A stretch of 64,000 bases of DNA, from the NCBI RefSeq assembly GCF_000152905.1, contig NZ_AAMY01000008.1, positions 1 through 64,000 on the forward strand, in the 5' to 3' direction. Below the pieces are notes generated by a model that searched no databases, had not been told where the DNA came from, and saw only the letters and a list, made by a program, of their open reading frames with translations. Origin of the DNA: Nitrobacter sp. Nb-311A. GTDB taxonomy: Bacteria; Pseudomonadota; Alphaproteobacteria; Rhizobiales; Xanthobacteraceae. This document shows, piece after piece, positions 1 through 7,917 of the stretch (position 1 is the stretch's first letter; the number at the start of each line of letters is the position of its first letter). The position numbers and the translations under genes were made by a program.

Positions 1-526
1 CCATCTCCTGCGTCTCCCGCGGATAGGCCCGCACGAACAGCATGCGGCTGTGGCACAGCCGGACATGAGCGACCTTCACGATCGCCGTCACGCCGTTGAG
101 GAGAACGATCTCATGGCTCCAGTCGAACTGGTAGGCTTCGCCCGCCGCAAAGCTCAACGGAACATAGGCCGCCGCGGTCGATTGCCCGCGCTCCTTGCTC
201 CAACGCCTGGCGTAACGCCGTACGGCATCGTAGCCGCCGTCATAGCCGCGTCCGCGCAACTCTTCGAAGATCCGGATCAGCGTCAGCTGTTCGCGAGCCG
301 ATTTGGCCGCGTTCGCCGCCAGCAGTTCATCAAGCTCCGCCGCCCAACGCCCGAGTTTGGGGCGCGGCTGGATCGAACGCTCATACTCGAACAAGGTCTT
401 GCCCGACCTCAGCACCTTCCGGACCGTGTTCCGCGACACCTTCAGGTCACGGGCGATCTCCTTGATCGTCTTGCCCTTGATGAAGTGTTCGCGCCGTATC
501 CGCGCAATCGTCTCCACGATCAGCAT
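1..526 (-). CDS. istA: IS21 family transposase IstA, N-terminal part (copy 1)
   Basis: The reading frame is open from the ATG at 524-526 to the window edge, giving about 175 residues. The N-terminus (MLIVETIARIRREHF) leads into a helix-turn-helix segment around residues 20-45 (GKTIKEIARDLKVSRNTVRK). Next comes the start of the DDE catalytic domain (YQFDWSHEIVLLNG), with the first expected Asp in FDW. IstA carries out DNA cleavage and strand transfer for IS21 elements, with the AAA+ helper IstB. The C-terminal half and istB are beyond position 1. The protein differs clearly from the second IstA next door, so the two belong to different IS21 subgroups. Confidence 0.85.
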   Translation of the reverse strand, partial: MLIVETIARIRREHFIKGKTIKEIARDLKVSRNTVRKVLRSGKTLFEYERSIQPRPKLGRWAAELDELLAANAAKSAREQLTLIRIFEELRGRGYDGGYDAVRRYARRWSKERGQSTAAAYVPLSFAAGEAYQFDWSHEIVLLNGVTAIVKVAHVRLCHSRMLFVRAYPRETQEM

Positions 527-639
527 CCCCGACCACCTGCTTCATGACAAAGCAGGCAGCGCAACAGCCAACCTGTAGGGGGTCAATTTTGGACGCCGAT
601 CCCCCGGCTTACGGGGTCAATTTTGCATGCCGAATGACA
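1..639 (-). mobile_element. IS21-family insertion sequence, copy 1 (partial, runs off the left edge)
   Basis: This element is read on the minus strand. Its outer end lies near 639, where the minus strand begins TGTCATTCGGCATG. Two copies of the short motif CAAAATTGACCCC follow inside it, at about 614-627 and 580-593. Terminal TG and nested subterminal repeats of this kind are typical of IS21 elements. The istA gene of the element starts at 526. The end falls inside the 3' part of a second istA gene, so this copy jumped into an older IS21. The istB gene and the other end lie outside the window. Confidence 0.75.
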
Positions 640-2068
640 GATACGGATAGATCGTCATGTCGAGGCGTGGCGGACGCCGCTCGATACGGCACAGCACCAG
701 ATGCTTCACGGCATCGAAGCCGACCGCACCGCGCGCGATCGCGTCGCGCACGGCGGCGGCCACGTCGTCGATCTTGAACACCTCCATCAATCGCAGCACC
801 TGCACGAACTCGCGTTTGCCGGACTTGCCCATACGGGCCTCTAACAGGCGGCGCAGCGTCGCGAACTCCTCGGGCAATTGCCAATCGGCGAGCGGAGCGG
901 CCTGGTCGAGCGCATTGGTTTTCTGTTCGATGAGCGCCAGGTAGTGCAGCGGATTGAACACGAAGTCCGCACGCTCGTAGGAGCGCAGATGGCGCGCAAT
1001 CACCTCGACCCCACAGGAGATGACGACCTCGTGCACGTAGCCACGGACCAGCACCTTCTGGTGCCCATAGGCCGTCGGCACCGAGTAGTCGTTCAGCCGA
1101 TAGCGCACCAGCGAGAGCGAGTTGACGCTGCCCGGCTTCTTGTCGCAAGCGTCGTAGGGAGCCGGCAGCGGCTTCTGGAAGGTGGCGAGATCGTGCTCCA
1201 GGCGCTCACCGATGGTGCCGTCATGGCCGCGCAGTCGGTCCGCAAGGCGCTTCCGACACCCCTCCAGAAGATGCGCGTTCAATGCCGCGAAGTCAGCGAA
1301 CACGGGGATCGGCACCAGGAAGTTCCGCCGCGCGTATCCAACAAGCCCCTCGACCTTGCCCTTGTCGTTACCCTTGCCCGGGCGGCCAAACCGATCCGTG
1401 AACAGGTAGTGCGATTGCAACTCGCTGAACACGCGCGTGCGCTGGCGCTTGCCGTTGCCGAGAATGCGGGCAACCGCGATCCTGGTGTTGTCATACAGGA
1501 TCGACCGCGGCACCCCGTCGAAGAACGCGAACGCTCGCACGTGCCCGTCGCAAAACGCTTCCGTCGTCTCTGCCGGATAGCCCACCACGAAGATCGCGTC
1601 GGAGTGCGGCAGGTCCATCGCGAAGAAGTGGATCTTGCACTCGACGCCGCCGATCACACCGATCGCTTCGCCAAAGTCCGCCTGGGCATGCCCCGGTGGA
1701 TGCACAAGCGGAACGAACATCTCCTGTGTCCGCTGGCGCCAGCCGGCAACGTAGTCCTTCACGATCGTGATCTTGCCCGTAAACCCGTGCTCGTCGCGGA
1801 GCCGTTCGAAGATCCGCTTTGAAGTATGCCGCTGTTTCTTCGGCCGCTCCCTGTCGGCCGCCAGAATCCCGTCAATAACGCCGGTGAACTCGTCGAGCTT
1901 CGGCCGCAACGGCGGCTTCCTGCGCACGTATCCTGGCGGCACTGAGAACTTCAGCATCTTCGAGACCGTTCTGGCGTTGATGCCGAACCGATCTGCCGCA
2001 GCACGCTCGCTGATCCCCTCGATCAGAACGGCGTGCCGGACCCGCGCGTAAAGCTCCACTGTCTTCAT
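617..2068 (-). CDS. istA: IS21 family transposase IstA, 3' end cut by copy 1
   Basis: The protein has 483 residues. It starts MKTVELYARVRHAV with an N-terminal helix-turn-helix (SERAAADRFGINARTVSKML). The integrase-like core begins at HAQADFGEAIGV, where Asp of ADFG is the expected first catalytic residue, and continues with a second acidic site at SILYDNTRIAV and GNDKGKVEGLVGYARRNF with the Glu. The natural C-terminus stops after TIYPYL. The last residues, SFGMQN, and the stop codon come from the end of the neighbouring IS21 element. It should therefore be treated as a disrupted gene, although the catalytic core is intact. Its istB partner has been separated or lost. Confidence 0.9.
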   Translation of the reverse strand: MKTVELYARVRHAVLIEGISERAAADRFGINARTVSKMLKFSVPPGYVRRKPPLRPKLDEFTGVIDGILAADRERPKKQRHTSKRIFERLRDEHGFTGKITIVKDYVAGWRQRTQEMFVPLVHPPGHAQADFGEAIGVIGGVECKIHFFAMDLPHSDAIFVVGYPAETTEAFCDGHVRAFAFFDGVPRSILYDNTRIAVARILGNGKRQRTRVFSELQSHYLFTDRFGRPGKGNDKGKVEGLVGYARRNFLVPIPVFADFAALNAHLLEGCRKRLADRLRGHDGTIGERLEHDLATFQKPLPAPYDACDKKPGSVNSLSLVRYRLNDYSVPTAYGHQKVLVRGYVHEVVISCGVEVIARHLRSYERADFVFNPLHYLALIEQKTNALDQAAPLADWQLPEEFATLRRLLEARMGKSGKREFVQVLRLMEVFKIDDVAAAVRDAIARGAVGFDAVKHLVLCRIERRPPRLDMTIYPYLSFGMQN

Positions 2069-2180
2069 CCCCCGCCCCCTGCCGACTCAGGCAAAGGACT
2101 CTAACTGCCGCAGTTTTACTCCGGCGCAGCCAAACCAATCGGCCGTTTCAGTGAGGGATTATTGCTCCGGCTTTTACACA
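640..2180 (-). mobile_element. IS21-family insertion sequence, copy 2 (interrupted by copy 1)
   Basis: The istA gene at 617-2068 fills this element. Its upstream end lies at about 2180, where the minus strand reads TGTGTAAAAGCCGGAGC. A second GCCGGAG-containing repeat lies about 50 bp further in, giving the TG start and subterminal repeats expected of IS21. Flagellin coding sequence begins immediately outside at 2181, so this copy inserted into a flagellin gene. The opposite end is missing because copy 1 inserted near 640. Confidence 0.7.
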
Positions 2181-2490
2181 ATGCGGTGATCAACCAGATC
2201 AAGACTACCGCGTAGGGATTCGTCCTTCAACGGCATCAACCTGATCAACGGCGATCAGCTCAAGCTGGGTGTTCAACGAAACCGGCAAGTCCACCCTGAC
2301 CATACAGGGCGTGACCTTCGATCCGGCGGCCTCGGCCTGGCATCGCTGGTCAAAGGCACCGACTTCCTCGACAACGCCTCGACTAACAAGGTTTTGGACT
2401 CGCTAAACAACGCGTCCGGCACACTGCGCTCGCAGGCTTCGACGAGAAGAACCGCTCCAGTAGCCGGGAATGATCGTCTAGCTAATTTTC
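2181..2490 (+). pseudogene. Flagellin gene remnant (frameshifted)
   Basis: Conceptual translation in changing frames gives segments typical of the C-terminal half of bradyrhizobial flagellins: SSFNGINLINGDQLKL, then VFNETGKSTLTIQGVTFD, then LGLASLVKGTDFLDNAS and NKVLDSLNNASGTLRSQAS. At least three frame changes separate them: an extra G near 2268, one around 2325 and one near 2440. The 5' half is absent because an IS21 element abuts at 2180. The gene is dead. It marks an ancestral motility locus broken by insertion and now lying beside the copper cluster. The assignment rests on recalled family sequences, not on a search. Confidence 0.75.
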
Positions 2491-2729
2491 AGCGTTCAAG
2501 AGCGGCTTAGCAAAGCAAGACGGCACCTGTTTCAGCGGTTCCGTTAAGGTACCTTCTGTGGCGATAAATCCCTGCGAAGGCCCATTGGACAGGGCGGGTG
2601 GGAAGCGTTACGGAACGAGCTTTTCAATGCGTCGTCGGTTTTGTCCGCGCACCTGCGATGCGTGCTGATCATTTGCTGCGCGTACACGCTCGTCCATTGA
2701 ATCGAGCGCTAGTTTGCCGTCCGAGTATG

Positions 2730-5129
2730 TCAGACCCGCGCCGTCCGCAGCCGCAGGGCATTACCCACGACACTGACGGAAGAAAGAGCCATCGCCGCCG
2801 CCGCCACAATCGGCGAGAGCAGGAGACCGAAGGTCGGATAGAGCACGCCAGCCGCGATCGGAATGCCCGCGGCGTTGTAGGCAAAGGCGAAGAACAGATT
2901 CTGCCTGATGTTCCTCATGGTCGCGCGCGATAGCCGCCGCGCGCGAACGATGCCAGTGAGATCACCCTTTAGCAGCGTGACGCCGGCACTCTCCATCGCG
3001 ACGTCGGTCCCTGTACCCATCGCGATCCCGACCTCGGCAGCAGCCAGCGCCGGCGCATCATTCACGCCGTCGCCCGCCATCGCCACGATCCGACCTTGCT
3101 TCTGCAGCCTCGCGACAACCGCGCTCTTTTGATCGGGCAAAACTTCGGCTTCCACGTCGGCAATGCCTAGTTGCCGCGCCACCGCCAGGGCGGTGGTGCG
3201 GTTGTCACCTGTGAGCATGATCACCTTCACGCCGTCGGAAGCTAGGTCGCGCAGGGCCTCCGGAGTTGAGCTCTTGACCGGATCGGCAATTGCCATGATG
3301 CCCGCGAGCTGGCGGTTCACCGCCATGTTGATGACGGTGGCACCTTCCCCGCGTTGACGTTCCGCCTCGGCTTCCATGGCGGAGGTGTCAACTCCCTGAG
3401 AGCGCATAAACGCTGCATTACCAAGCAGCACTTTCCTGCCTTCGACCGTCCCGAGCGCACCCTTGCCCACGGGCGAGTCGAAGTCCTGGACGTCGGCGAC
3501 CTGGATGCCCCGATCCCTAGACTCGTTCACGATTGCGTCGGCGAGCGGATGCTCGCTAGCGCGTTCGACGCTTGCGGCGAGCCGCAGCACCTCGGCCTCG
3601 GTGTAATCCGAGGTGGCTTTTACAGCGACAACCTTCGGCCTGCCTTCGGTCAGCGTGCCGGTCTTGTCTATGACAAGGGTATCGATGCGCTCCAGGCGCT
3701 CGAGCGCTTCGGCGTTCTTAATAAGTACGCCGGCGTGTGCCCCGCGTCCAACGCCAACCATGATCGACATGGGAGTGGCCAGACCGAGCGCGCATGGGCA
3801 GGCGATGATGAGGACGCTGACGGCGGCGACGAGACCGAATGCGAAGCGTGGCGCAGGACCGTACGCCGCCCAAACCGCGAAGGCCGCGACCGCGACCACG
3901 ATGACCGCCGGCACGAACCAGCCTGCGACCTGGTCGGCGAGACGCTGGATGGGAGCGCGGGAGCGTTGCGCCTGCGCGACCATCTGCACGATCTGAGACA
4001 GCATAGTGTCGGCGCCGACCTTCTCGGCGCGCATGATGAAGCCACCGGAACGGTTAAGCGTACCGGCAAGGACATTCCCGCCGACCTCCTTGCTGACCGG
4101 CATGGATTCGCCCGTCACCATGGACTCATCGAGCGACGAGCGCCCCTCGGCGACTTCGCCATCAACCGGCACCTTTTCGCCTGGCCGGACGCGAAGCCGA
4201 TCGCCGACCTGCAGGGCTGCGATCTCTACCTCTTCGTCAGTCCCGTCGGCCCGGATCCGGCGGGCCGTCTTCGGCGCGAGGTCTAGGAGCGCTTTGATCG
4301 CGCCCGAGGTCGCCTCTCGCGCCCTGAGTTCGAGCACTTGGCCAAGGAGAACCAGTACGGTGATCACCGCGGCCGCCTCGAAGTAAACGGCAACGGCGTC
4401 ATGAGCCTTGAAAACAGCTGGGAAGACACCGGGCGCGACGGTGGCGACGATGCTGTAAACCCAGGCGACACCAGTGCCCATTGCGATCAGCGTGAACATG
4501 TTGAGGTTGCGGGTCATCAACGATTGCCAGCCTCGCACGAAGAATGGCCAGCCTGCCCAAATCACCACCGGCGTCGCGAGAACCAACTGAACCCAATTCG
4601 ACAGCGTTTGGTCGATCCAACCGTGGCCCCCGACGAAGTGGCCGCCCATCTCCAAGATGACGACAGGTACGGAGAAGGCGAGGCCGACCCAAAAGCGGCG
4701 GGTCATGTCGATCAGCTCCGGATTCGGGCCGGTCCCCGCCGTCGCAAGCTCGGGTTCGAGCCCCATGCCGCAGATCGGGCAATTGCCAGGTCCGACTTGT
4801 CGGATCTGAGGGTGCATCGGACAGGTATAGATGGTGCCTGCCGGCGCGTGTGCGACCGGTTGTTGCTGCGGGTTTCCGTTGATGTACTTGGCCGGCTCAG
4901 CTTCGAATTTCGTACGGCAGCGTTCCGAACAGAAATAGTAAGTTTGTCCGCTGTGCTCGAGCTTGTAGCGAGCCGTCGCTGGTTCGACCTTCATGCCGCA
5001 GACCGGATCAACCGCGCTCGCTGCGGCATGATGATGATGAGTATGCCCGGCATCGTCATCCCCGGCCGAATGCGAATGCCCGCAGCAGCTTCCACGAGCC
5101 TCTTCGGATTTGTTATGCTGCTCGTCCAT
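2730..5129 (-). CDS. copA: Copper-exporting P-type ATPase (P1B-1)
   Basis: This inner-membrane pump of 799 residues exports Cu(I), and possibly Ag(I), using ATP. It opens with a His-rich stretch (residues 18-34), then a YHS/TRASH metal-binding domain (about 41-84, [10 protein letters not shown]) and a second heavy-metal-binding domain (about 100-127, YTCPMHPQ...[10 protein letters not shown]). The usual GMTCxxC ferredoxin-like domain is missing. The core is complete: TGES 339-342, the transport motif CPC 444-446, the phosphorylated DKTGT 488-492, SEHPLA 525-530 and GDGVNDAP 686-693. The late YN (751-752) and MALSS (780-784) residues are those of Cu(I)-type pumps. A GGAG site lies 5 nt before the ATG. 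It diverges from csoR across a 54-bp gap that holds a CsoR-like operator. Confidence 0.96.
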   Translation of the reverse strand: MDEQHNKSEEARGSCCGHSHSAGDDDAGHTHHHHAAASAVDPVCGMKVEPATARYKLEHSGQTYYFCSERCRTKFEAEPAKYINGNPQQQPVAHAPAGTIYTCPMHPQIRQVGPGNCPICGMGLEPELATAGTGPNPELIDMTRRFWVGLAFSVPVVILEMGGHFVGGHGWIDQTLSNWVQLVLATPVVIWAGWPFFVRGWQSLMTRNLNMFTLIAMGTGVAWVYSIVATVAPGVFPAVFKAHDAVAVYFEAAAVITVLVLLGQVLELRAREATSGAIKALLDLAPKTARRIRADGTDEEVEIAALQVGDRLRVRPGEKVPVDGEVAEGRSSLDESMVTGESMPVSKEVGGNVLAGTLNRSGGFIMRAEKVGADTMLSQIVQMVAQAQRSRAPIQRLADQVAGWFVPAVIVVAVAAFAVWAAYGPAPRFAFGLVAAVSVLIIACPCALGLATPMSIMVGVGRGAHAGVLIKNAEALERLERIDTLVIDKTGTLTEGRPKVVAVKATSDYTEAEVLRLAASVERASEHPLADAIVNESRDRGIQVADVQDFDSPVGKGALGTVEGRKVLLGNAAFMRSQGVDTSAMEAEAERQRGEGATVINMAVNRQLAGIMAIADPVKSSTPEALRDLASDGVKVIMLTGDNRTTALAVARQLGIADVEAEVLPDQKSAVVARLQKQGRIVAMAGDGVNDAPALAAAEVGIAMGTGTDVAMESAGVTLLKGDLTGIVRARRLSRATMRNIRQNLFFAFAYNAAGIPIAAGVLYPTFGLLLSPIVAAAAMALSSVSVVGNALRLRTARV

Positions 5130-5148
5130 TGCGACTCCATATCATCTC

Positions 5149-5177
5149 TTGCGGAATGTACCCTATGGGGGTATATA
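5149..5177 (+). promoter_or_regulatory. csoR promoter, leaderless arrangement
   Basis: A -35-like TTGCGG (5149-5154) and a -10-like TATATA (5172-5177) are separated by exactly 17 bp. The csoR ATG starts 6 nt after the -10 box and no Shine-Dalgarno sequence precedes it. This implies transcription starting at or next to the A of the ATG, that is, a leaderless mRNA. Confidence 0.6.
5159..5175. promoter_or_regulatory. CsoR-type operator between copA and csoR
   Basis: The sequence TACCCTATGGGGGTATA is a G-tract pseudo-palindrome (TACCC...GGGTA), the kind of site bound by CsoR/RcnR family repressors. It lies within the spacer and -10 region of the predicted csoR promoter and in the copA upstream region. 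A single bound repressor could therefore shut off both directions until Cu(I) releases it. Confidence 0.7.
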
Positions 5178-5183
5178 CGAACC

Positions 5184-5459
5184 ATGAGGAACGACATCAA
5201 GGCTTCGTGCCAGAAACGCTTGAACCGCATCGAAGGCCAAGTTCGCGGGCTGGCGAAAATGGTCGATGAGGACCGGTACTGCATCGATATCGTCACGCAG
5301 ATCTCAGCGGTCCGTTCTGCCCTCCGGCGGGTGGAAGAACAGATCCTTAAAGATCACGTGGCCCACTGCGTGGAACACGCCATCAACAGCGGCGATAAGG
5401 CCGATCAGCGCCGCAAGATCGCGGAACTGATGGACGTAGTGGGGCGGGTGGATAGGTAG
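5184..5459 (+). CDS. csoR: CsoR-family copper-sensing transcriptional repressor
   Basis: This is a 91-residue all-helical CsoR/RcnR/FrmR-family protein. It carries the Cys-His-Cys set of copper sensors: Cys33 (RYCIDI), His58 and Cys62 (HVAHC, the Hx3C spacing). The conserved RLNRIEGQVRGL segment lies at residues 12-23. CsoR tetramers bind G-tract operators and leave when Cu(I) binds. The ATG at 5184 is chosen because homology starts there. A much longer frame continues upstream but is only the antisense shadow of copA. The gene diverges from copA and faces the same way as the Cus genes downstream. Confidence 0.92.
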   Translation: MRNDIKASCQKRLNRIEGQVRGLAKMVDEDRYCIDIVTQISAVRSALRRVEEQILKDHVAHCVEHAINSGDKADQRRKIAELMDVVGRVDR

Positions 5460-5556
5460 CGATGGCGGTGGTCACAAATACCTGAGCGGGATCGAACTGC
5501 AGTCCTCGCCGAAATATGCTACTCAGATTAGGTCGGCTTGAAAGGTAAGTAGCCAA

Positions 5557-5925
5557 ATGCGGCTCGTCCGCATCATCCTTGCACTCGCGGTCGCCATTTC
5601 GCTGGCGATGTTGCCGCTCGGCGCATCGGTCGCCGTCGGTCACGCAATGCCGTCGAACAACATGCAGAACGCCATGCACATGGCAGATCACGGCGACATG
5701 TCGATGGACGATTGCTGTCCGGACAACATGCAGGGAACGATGTCGCACAAGGACGGCAAGTGCGGGATGGGTTTCTGTTGCATTGGCGGAGCCTTCGCGA
5801 TCGGCGACGTTCGTCCCGGTGCACTCGCGCTCTTCGCTGTCGCCGCGGCAGAGATCGCCATTCCCGTCGATCAGGTCCTGTCCTCCTGCGTCAACAGTCC
5901 TCCCTTCCGACCTCCTCGAAGCTGA
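5557..5925 (+). CDS. Secreted Met/His/Cys-rich small protein, probably copper-binding
   Basis: The protein has 122 residues with a clear signal peptide (about 1-29, RIILALAVAISLAMLPLGA). A mature segment rich in Met, His and Cys follows, with NNMQNAMHMADHGDMSMDD near 35-53 and Cys pairs at DDCCPDN and GFCCIG. A second hydrophobic stretch lies near 80-100. I do not recognise a named family. The composition, and the position between csoR and the efflux genes, suggest periplasmic or membrane-anchored copper sequestration. That role is inferred. An AAGG motif lies about ten bases before the ATG. Confidence 0.7.
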   Translation: MRLVRIILALAVAISLAMLPLGASVAVGHAMPSNNMQNAMHMADHGDMSMDDCCPDNMQGTMSHKDGKCGMGFCCIGGAFAIGDVRPGALALFAVAAAEIAIPVDQVLSSCVNSPPFRPPRS

Positions 5926-6022
5926 TCTCGCAAAATCCGCGCGCGCACGCTTGCTCGCGCAGACGACTGACGTGCGGGCTCTAGAAGCGCCACGGCGGGA
6001 GATCAATTATGAGGACAAGACC

Positions 6023-6415
6023 ATGCTTTCCAAATTCACGACCGCGGCTGTTGCTGCCACCCTTTCACTTGCCGCTTCTGCCACCATGGCAGGCGCCGAC
6101 GACTACTCTTTCGAGCCGGTCAATCCGGAGATGAAGAAAGGCGACGACGTCACGCTCGCCGTCCGGCTGACCAACAAGCAGACCGGCAAGCCGGTGTCGG
6201 ACGCCGTTATCTTCAAGACCCGCGTCGATATGGCTCCCGACGGTATGGCGGAGATGGAGTCGCCGGTCACACCGCTGCCCTCGAAGGAGCCGGGGGTCTA
6301 CGCCTTCAAGACGGACCTGCCAATGGTCGGCCGATATCAGTTGACGCTCTCCGCGAAGGTGCAGGGCGAGTCGGAGACCGTCACCGGCAAGGTGATTGTC
6401 AAGGCGACCAAGTGA
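6023..6415 (+). CDS. YtkA/FixH-like periplasmic protein
   Basis: The protein has 130 residues. Residues 1-25 form a signal peptide (LSKFTTAAVAATLSLAASA). The remainder is a single beta-sandwich-like domain with the pattern DVTLAVRLTNKQTGKPVSDAVI...MAPDGMAEM...VYAFKTDLPMVGRYQLTLSAKV, which matches YtkA-like/FixH-like domains often found beside copper and metal efflux genes. The frame is open much further upstream, but the signal peptide fixes the start at the ATG at 6023. The stop overlaps a longer open frame of the next gene. It probably acts in the periplasm with the CusB/CusA pump; its ligand is not known. Confidence 0.8.
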   Translation: MLSKFTTAAVAATLSLAASATMAGADDYSFEPVNPEMKKGDDVTLAVRLTNKQTGKPVSDAVIFKTRVDMAPDGMAEMESPVTPLPSKEPGVYAFKTDLPMVGRYQLTLSAKVQGESETVTGKVIVKATK

Positions 6416-6495
6416 GCCTCTGGGCGCCGCTCGACGGCGCCCGCAGTCCTCTTTCCGATTCACATAATGCGCGCTTGGGCGCGCTGGATAACGCC

Positions 6496-7917
6496 ATGAA
6501 CACGCAGCGTCTTCTGACGGCACTCGCACTCACGAGCAGTCTCGCCTTCGGCAGCTTCTGGTACTGGGCCGGCGAACACTGGTCCGTATACGCGACCACC
6601 GCGGCGGCCACGGACCGAACTCCGCTCTATTATCGCGATCCGGACGGCGCGCCACTCTGGTCGGCAGGTCCTAAGAAGAACGACAGCGGGCGGGACTACC
6701 TGCCGGTCTACGACGACGACAAGGCCACCCCAGCCCCCCTCAAGCCGAAGCAGCAGGCGGAGGATACGTCGCGAAAGGTTATGTACTACCGCAATCCCAT
6801 GGGCCTGCCGGACACGTCCCCAGTACCGAAGAAGGATTCGATGGGGATGGACTACGTTCCCGTCTACGAAGGCGACGACACCGACGACGGCAGCGTCAAA
6901 CTATCGCTCGGCAAGATCCAGCGCACGGGAGTGAAGTCGGAGCCTGCCGAGCGGCTTCCGATCCGTGTCTCAATCAAGGCTCCCGGCACCATCCAGCTCG
7001 ACGAGCGCCGGGTGTCGGTGATCGCGATGCGTGCCGAAAGCTTCGTACAGAAGGTCGCCAACGTGACCACTGGCACCCACGTGAAGGCGGGACAGCCGCT
7101 GATGGAGATCTACAGTGCGGCGGTTGCCTCCGCGGCGGCGGATTATCTGGCGACGATCACCTCAGATAAGGTGGGCCAGGTAGAGAAGTACAGGAGCGGG
7201 TCGCGACAACGGCTGACAAATCTGGCCGTGCCAGAGCAGGTCATCTCCAAGATCGACAAGTCTCATGTTGCGCCAGTGACCGTGCAGTGGTCGTCGCCGC
7301 GCGACGGCATCGTGCTGGAGCGCAACGCCATCGAGGGGATGCGGGCCAATCCGGGCGACGTGCTGTTCCGGATCGCTGACATCTCGGCGGTCTGGGCTTT
7401 GGTCGATGTTGCCGAACGGGATCTCGGCAGCATCGAGGTCGGCCAGCCGGTTTCGATACGCGCCCGCAGCTTCTCGGGCCGAACCTTCTCGGGAAAGATC
7501 TCTGTCATCTATCCTCAGGTGAACCGCGACACGCGCACGGCCCGCGTCCGGATCGAGCTGGACAACCCGGACTTCGCGCTGCTGCCCGACATGTACGTCG
7601 ATGCCGAAATCGACACCGCGGATGGTGCGCCGGTGCTGGCGGTGCCGGAGAGCTCCGTGCTTGACACCGGCAGCCGCCAGGCCGTTCTCGTCGATAAGGG
7701 CGAGGGGCGTTTCGAACCGCGGGTAGTGAAGGTCGGCCGTCGCGGCGGCGGCTTCATCGAGATCAGAGACGGCCTTGCCGCGGGCGAGGCGGTAGTCACC
7801 TCGGCCAATTTCCTGATCGACGCGGAAAGCAATCTGAAGGCCGCGCTCAAGGGTTTCGCTGAGGCGACGCAGCAGCCGTCGAACGGCGCGTCAGACGCGA
7901 TGGGAGATCATAAATGA
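6496..7917 (+). CDS. cusB: CusB-type periplasmic adaptor of a heavy-metal RND efflux pump
   Basis: This 473-residue membrane-fusion protein links the inner-membrane RND pump to an outer-membrane channel. An N-terminal membrane anchor or signal (about 5-25) is followed by two heavy-metal-binding modules. The first spans about 44-73 (LYYRDPDGAP...DYLPVY) and the second about 96-125 (MYYRNPMG...GMDYVPVY). Then come the barrel-sandwich, hairpin and beta-barrel domains of HlyD/CusB proteins. I place the start at the ATG at 6496 (MNTQRLLTAL). An upstream GTG at 6412 would add 28 residues without a signal sequence and would overlap the previous gene. The stop overlaps the cusA start (ATGA). No outer-membrane partner (CusC) is in the window. 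Confidence 0.92.
   Translation: MNTQRLLTALALTSSLAFGSFWYWAGEHWSVYATTAAATDRTPLYYRDPDGAPLWSAGPKKNDSGRDYLPVYDDDKATPAPLKPKQQAEDTSRKVMYYRNPMGLPDTSPVPKKDSMGMDYVPVYEGDDTDDGSVKLSLGKIQRTGVKSEPAERLPIRVSIKAPGTIQLDERRVSVIAMRAESFVQKVANVTTGTHVKAGQPLMEIYSAAVASAAADYLATITSDKVGQVEKYRSGSRQRLTNLAVPEQVISKIDKSHVAPVTVQWSSPRDGIVLERNAIEGMRANPGDVLFRIADISAVWALVDVAERDLGSIEVGQPVSIRARSFSGRTFSGKISVIYPQVNRDTRTARVRIELDNPDFALLPDMYVDAEIDTADGAPVLAVPESSVLDTGSRQAVLVDKGEGRFEPRVVKVGRRGGGFIEIRDGLAAGEAVVTSANFLIDAESNLKAALKGFAEATQQPSNGASDAMGDHK

Noticed and set aside
878-1822. 314-codon frame on the plus strand inside istA
   Set aside because: Antisense shadow of the transposase gene; no recognisable protein.
3354-4286. 310-codon frame on the plus strand inside copA
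   Set aside because: Antisense shadow of a clear P-type ATPase with GC-rich codons; no domain.
4338-5183. Long N-terminal extension of csoR
   Set aside because: Lies antisense to copA; family homology and promoter place the start at 5184.
5483-5505. GGGATCGAACTGCAG, similar to the tRNA-Val T arm (possible attL)
   Set aside because: Similarity covers about ten bases only and lacks the acceptor end.
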